From Candidatus Poribacteria bacterium (lineage in GTDB: Bacteria > Poribacteria > WGA-4E > GCA-2687025): a stretch of DNA of 64,000 nucleotides. Shown here one piece after another: positions 62,903-64,000 of this stretch (its first letter is position 1; every line of letters begins with the position of its first letter). The notes below the pieces were generated by a model that was not told where the DNA came from, searched no databases, and saw nothing but the letters and a program-made list of their open reading frames with translations. The DNA lies in NCBI GenBank assembly GCA_018644665.1, contig JABGQA010000115.1, positions 1 through 64,000 of the forward strand, given 5' to 3'. A program made the position numbers and the translations under genes.

Positions 62903-63688
62903 CTATCCAGGCCCTGCCATGTCGATCAGCCCTGCGATCGTGGCGAACCACGCGCCTCGGCCCTTGGCATGACGGATGACGTCCTTGACGACCTGTATCT
63001 CGCCGGCGTTGATGACAAGCATCCACGGATGGATGACGAGGCTTGCCATGCGTCCGTGCTTCTCGGCCCAATCGACGTTCGCGAGCCACTTCTCCCGCGC
63101 GCCCTCGGGACTGAACGCCTCTTCGTGGGCGTCGGCCCAGTCCGGCCGCCTGTCCGTGTAGTCGGAGGCGCCGCGCGCGTCCGCTCCCGGCACGACAACG
63201 CGCGCATCGCCGCCCTCGACATCCCGCCACTGCGGGGACGGAGAGCCGGCCGCGCGGAACCGCGACTCCACGAACGTGATGTCTAGTTCAACGGCGGCCC
63301 GTAGCGTGTTCTCATCCGCCGATCCATGGTGCGGGCACGCGAGCCCGTCCACCTCGACGCCGCAGGCGCCGTGGATCGAGTCACGCATGCGTCTAAGTTC
63401 GTGGCGTTGGTCGGCGAGAGATCGGCCCGCGAACGCCTCCCTGTGGAACATCCCGTGGCCGTACACCTCGTGTCCCGCGTCGACGATGTCCGCGATGAGG
63501 TTCGGGAACATCTCCGCGGTGATGCCAAGGACGGCGAACGTCAGGTGGACGTCCATCTCCGCGAGCATGTCCAGTAGATTCGTGACGGCAACGCGCGTCA
63601 GCCGATAGTCGCCGATGTACTTCTGCGCTTCCACGTGCTCCACATCGACGCGGACCCGAAACGCGAACGGGCGCCCATGCCAACTCAT
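62903..63688 (-). CDS. Polysaccharide deacetylase-like protein
   Basis: This 261-residue NodB-fold protein has the motif-1 Asp in RVRVDVEH, the metal-binding pair in VYGHGMFHRE, HLTFAVLGITAEMFP and LVIHPWM. It probably deacetylates a sugar. The ATG overlaps the stop of the Gfo/Idh/MocA gene (ATGA), so the two are translated together. It is the second deacetylase in six kilobases and differs in sequence from the one at 58.9 kb. Confidence 0.87.
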   Translation of the reverse strand: MSWHGRPFAFRVRVDVEHVEAQKYIGDYRLTRVAVTNLLDMLAEMDVHLTFAVLGITAEMFPNLIADIVDAGHEVYGHGMFHREAFAGRSLADQRHELRRMRDSIHGACGVEVDGLACPHHGSADENTLRAAVELDITFVESRFRAAGSPSPQWRDVEGGDARVVVPGADARGASDYTDRRPDWADAHEEAFSPEGAREKWLANVDWAEKHGRMASLVIHPWMLVINAGEIQVVKDVIRHAKGRGAWFATIAGLIDMAGPG

Positions 63689-64000
63689 GCGCCCACCCCC
63701 GCTCGCGCATCATCTGCGGCAGCATCCAGGACCACCGCCTCCCCAGTCTCATGGGCGGTCTTGTACGCGGTGATGAGATCAAGCGTCCGCAGACACTCCT
63801 CCTGCCACGGACCGACGTCCACTCCACGTCGGCAGTGGTCGATCCATTTCGTCAGCTCGCGCTCATCTCCACGCCATGTCCCCACGGGTCGCCGTTCGAC
63901 GCCCTCCGCTGTATGGATGACCACGGACTCCGCGCCCGTGTCGGGATCAGGCTCGATCGTGAGGCCGCCGTCATCTCCCAACACATGCATCCCAGAGCCC
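63685..64000 (-). CDS. Gfo/Idh/MocA family oxidoreductase, C-terminal part
   Basis: The window ends inside this gene. The visible 105 residues end a Gfo/Idh/MocA dehydrogenase: GSGMHVLGDDGGLTIEPD, then GDERELTKWIDHCRRGVDVG and CLRTLDLITAYKTAHETGEA, the usual C-terminal helices. The reading frame stays open to the window edge, so the track's Met at 63990 is not the true start. The family oxidises sugar or inositol derivatives with NAD(P). Its stop overlaps the deacetylase start by four bases. Confidence 0.82.
   Translation of the reverse strand, partial: GSGMHVLGDDGGLTIEPDPDTGAESVVIHTAEGVERRPVGTWRGDERELTKWIDHCRRGVDVGPWQEECLRTLDLITAYKTAHETGEAVVLDAAADDARAGVGA

Noticed and set aside
1-64000. CRISPR array, tRNA, rRNA or prophage
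   Set aside because: No regular repeats, no tRNA T-loop in a foldable context, no rRNA-like sequence and no phage structural genes were seen.

Overview
The window is high-GC bacterial DNA densely packed with genes on both strands. The best clue to the organism is the secreted protein at 22689-24656. It ends in two calcium-binding dockerin-type loops followed by a FlgD-like C-terminal module with a PNPFNPETW motif, a combination I associate with Poribacteria and related sponge or pelagic lineages. The gene mix fits: phytanoyl-CoA dioxygenases, sugar-phosphate isomerase-like TIM barrels, SDR and MDR dehydrogenases, a sulfatase, polysaccharide deacetylases, a CRTAC1/TPR pair and secreted beta-propellers. 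This placement is inference; no rRNA or tRNA was seen. The only ribosomal gene is rpsU (bS21).

Layout. 0-5.5 kb: a PhyH dioxygenase, a four-gene minus-strand operon (SDR, cupin, TPR lipoprotein, GNAT), a divergent SDR and a secreted PQQ-type propeller. 5.7-8.7 kb: a decay zone with a broken IS256-type transposase and a multiply frameshifted metallophosphatase/cytochrome c554 pseudogene. 8.7-16.7 kb: a zinc-ribbon membrane protein, an empty stretch, then lhr helicase coupled to an unknown gene. 17-29.7 kb: a lipoprotein, an Eis-like acetyltransferase, an ankyrin protein, a His/Asp-rich exported protein, an isomerase, several hydrolases, the dockerin protein, an FkbM methyltransferase, a DUF697 protein and a FAD oxidoreductase. 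29.8-35.5 kb: a TPR/CRTAC1 pair, a DUF3830-enolase-isomerase run, an orphan promoter with hairpins (possible small RNA) and rpsU. 35.8-45.3 kb: secreted proteins, an MDR/epimerase pair, a FetAB-like exporter, small unknowns and a broken LamG gene. 45.7-53.9 kb: a FAD oxidoreductase, an isomerase, a THUMP methyltransferase, a broken methyltransferase coupled to a glycosidase-like gene, a ROK kinase, a sulfatase and a GNAT. 54-57.4 kb: a sensor kinase/response regulator pair and a methyltransferase. 57.5-64 kb: a coupled nitrilase-deacetylase-PhyH cassette, a tandem alpha/beta hydrolase, and a second deacetylase coupled to a truncated Gfo/Idh/MocA gene.

How the genes fit together. Much of the window looks like scavenging of sugars, sulfated or acetylated glycans and amino acids. 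Polymers would be cut outside the cell by the sulfatase, esterases and glycosidase-like proteins, and the products handled by isomerases, dehydrogenases, a sugar kinase, an enolase-superfamily enzyme and DadA-like oxidases. Neighbouring genes repeatedly overlap by four bases (ATGA, GTGA or TTGA), which suggests translational coupling. GTG and TTG starts are common. At least four loci are decaying, so either the lineage is losing genes or the assembly carries some indel errors.
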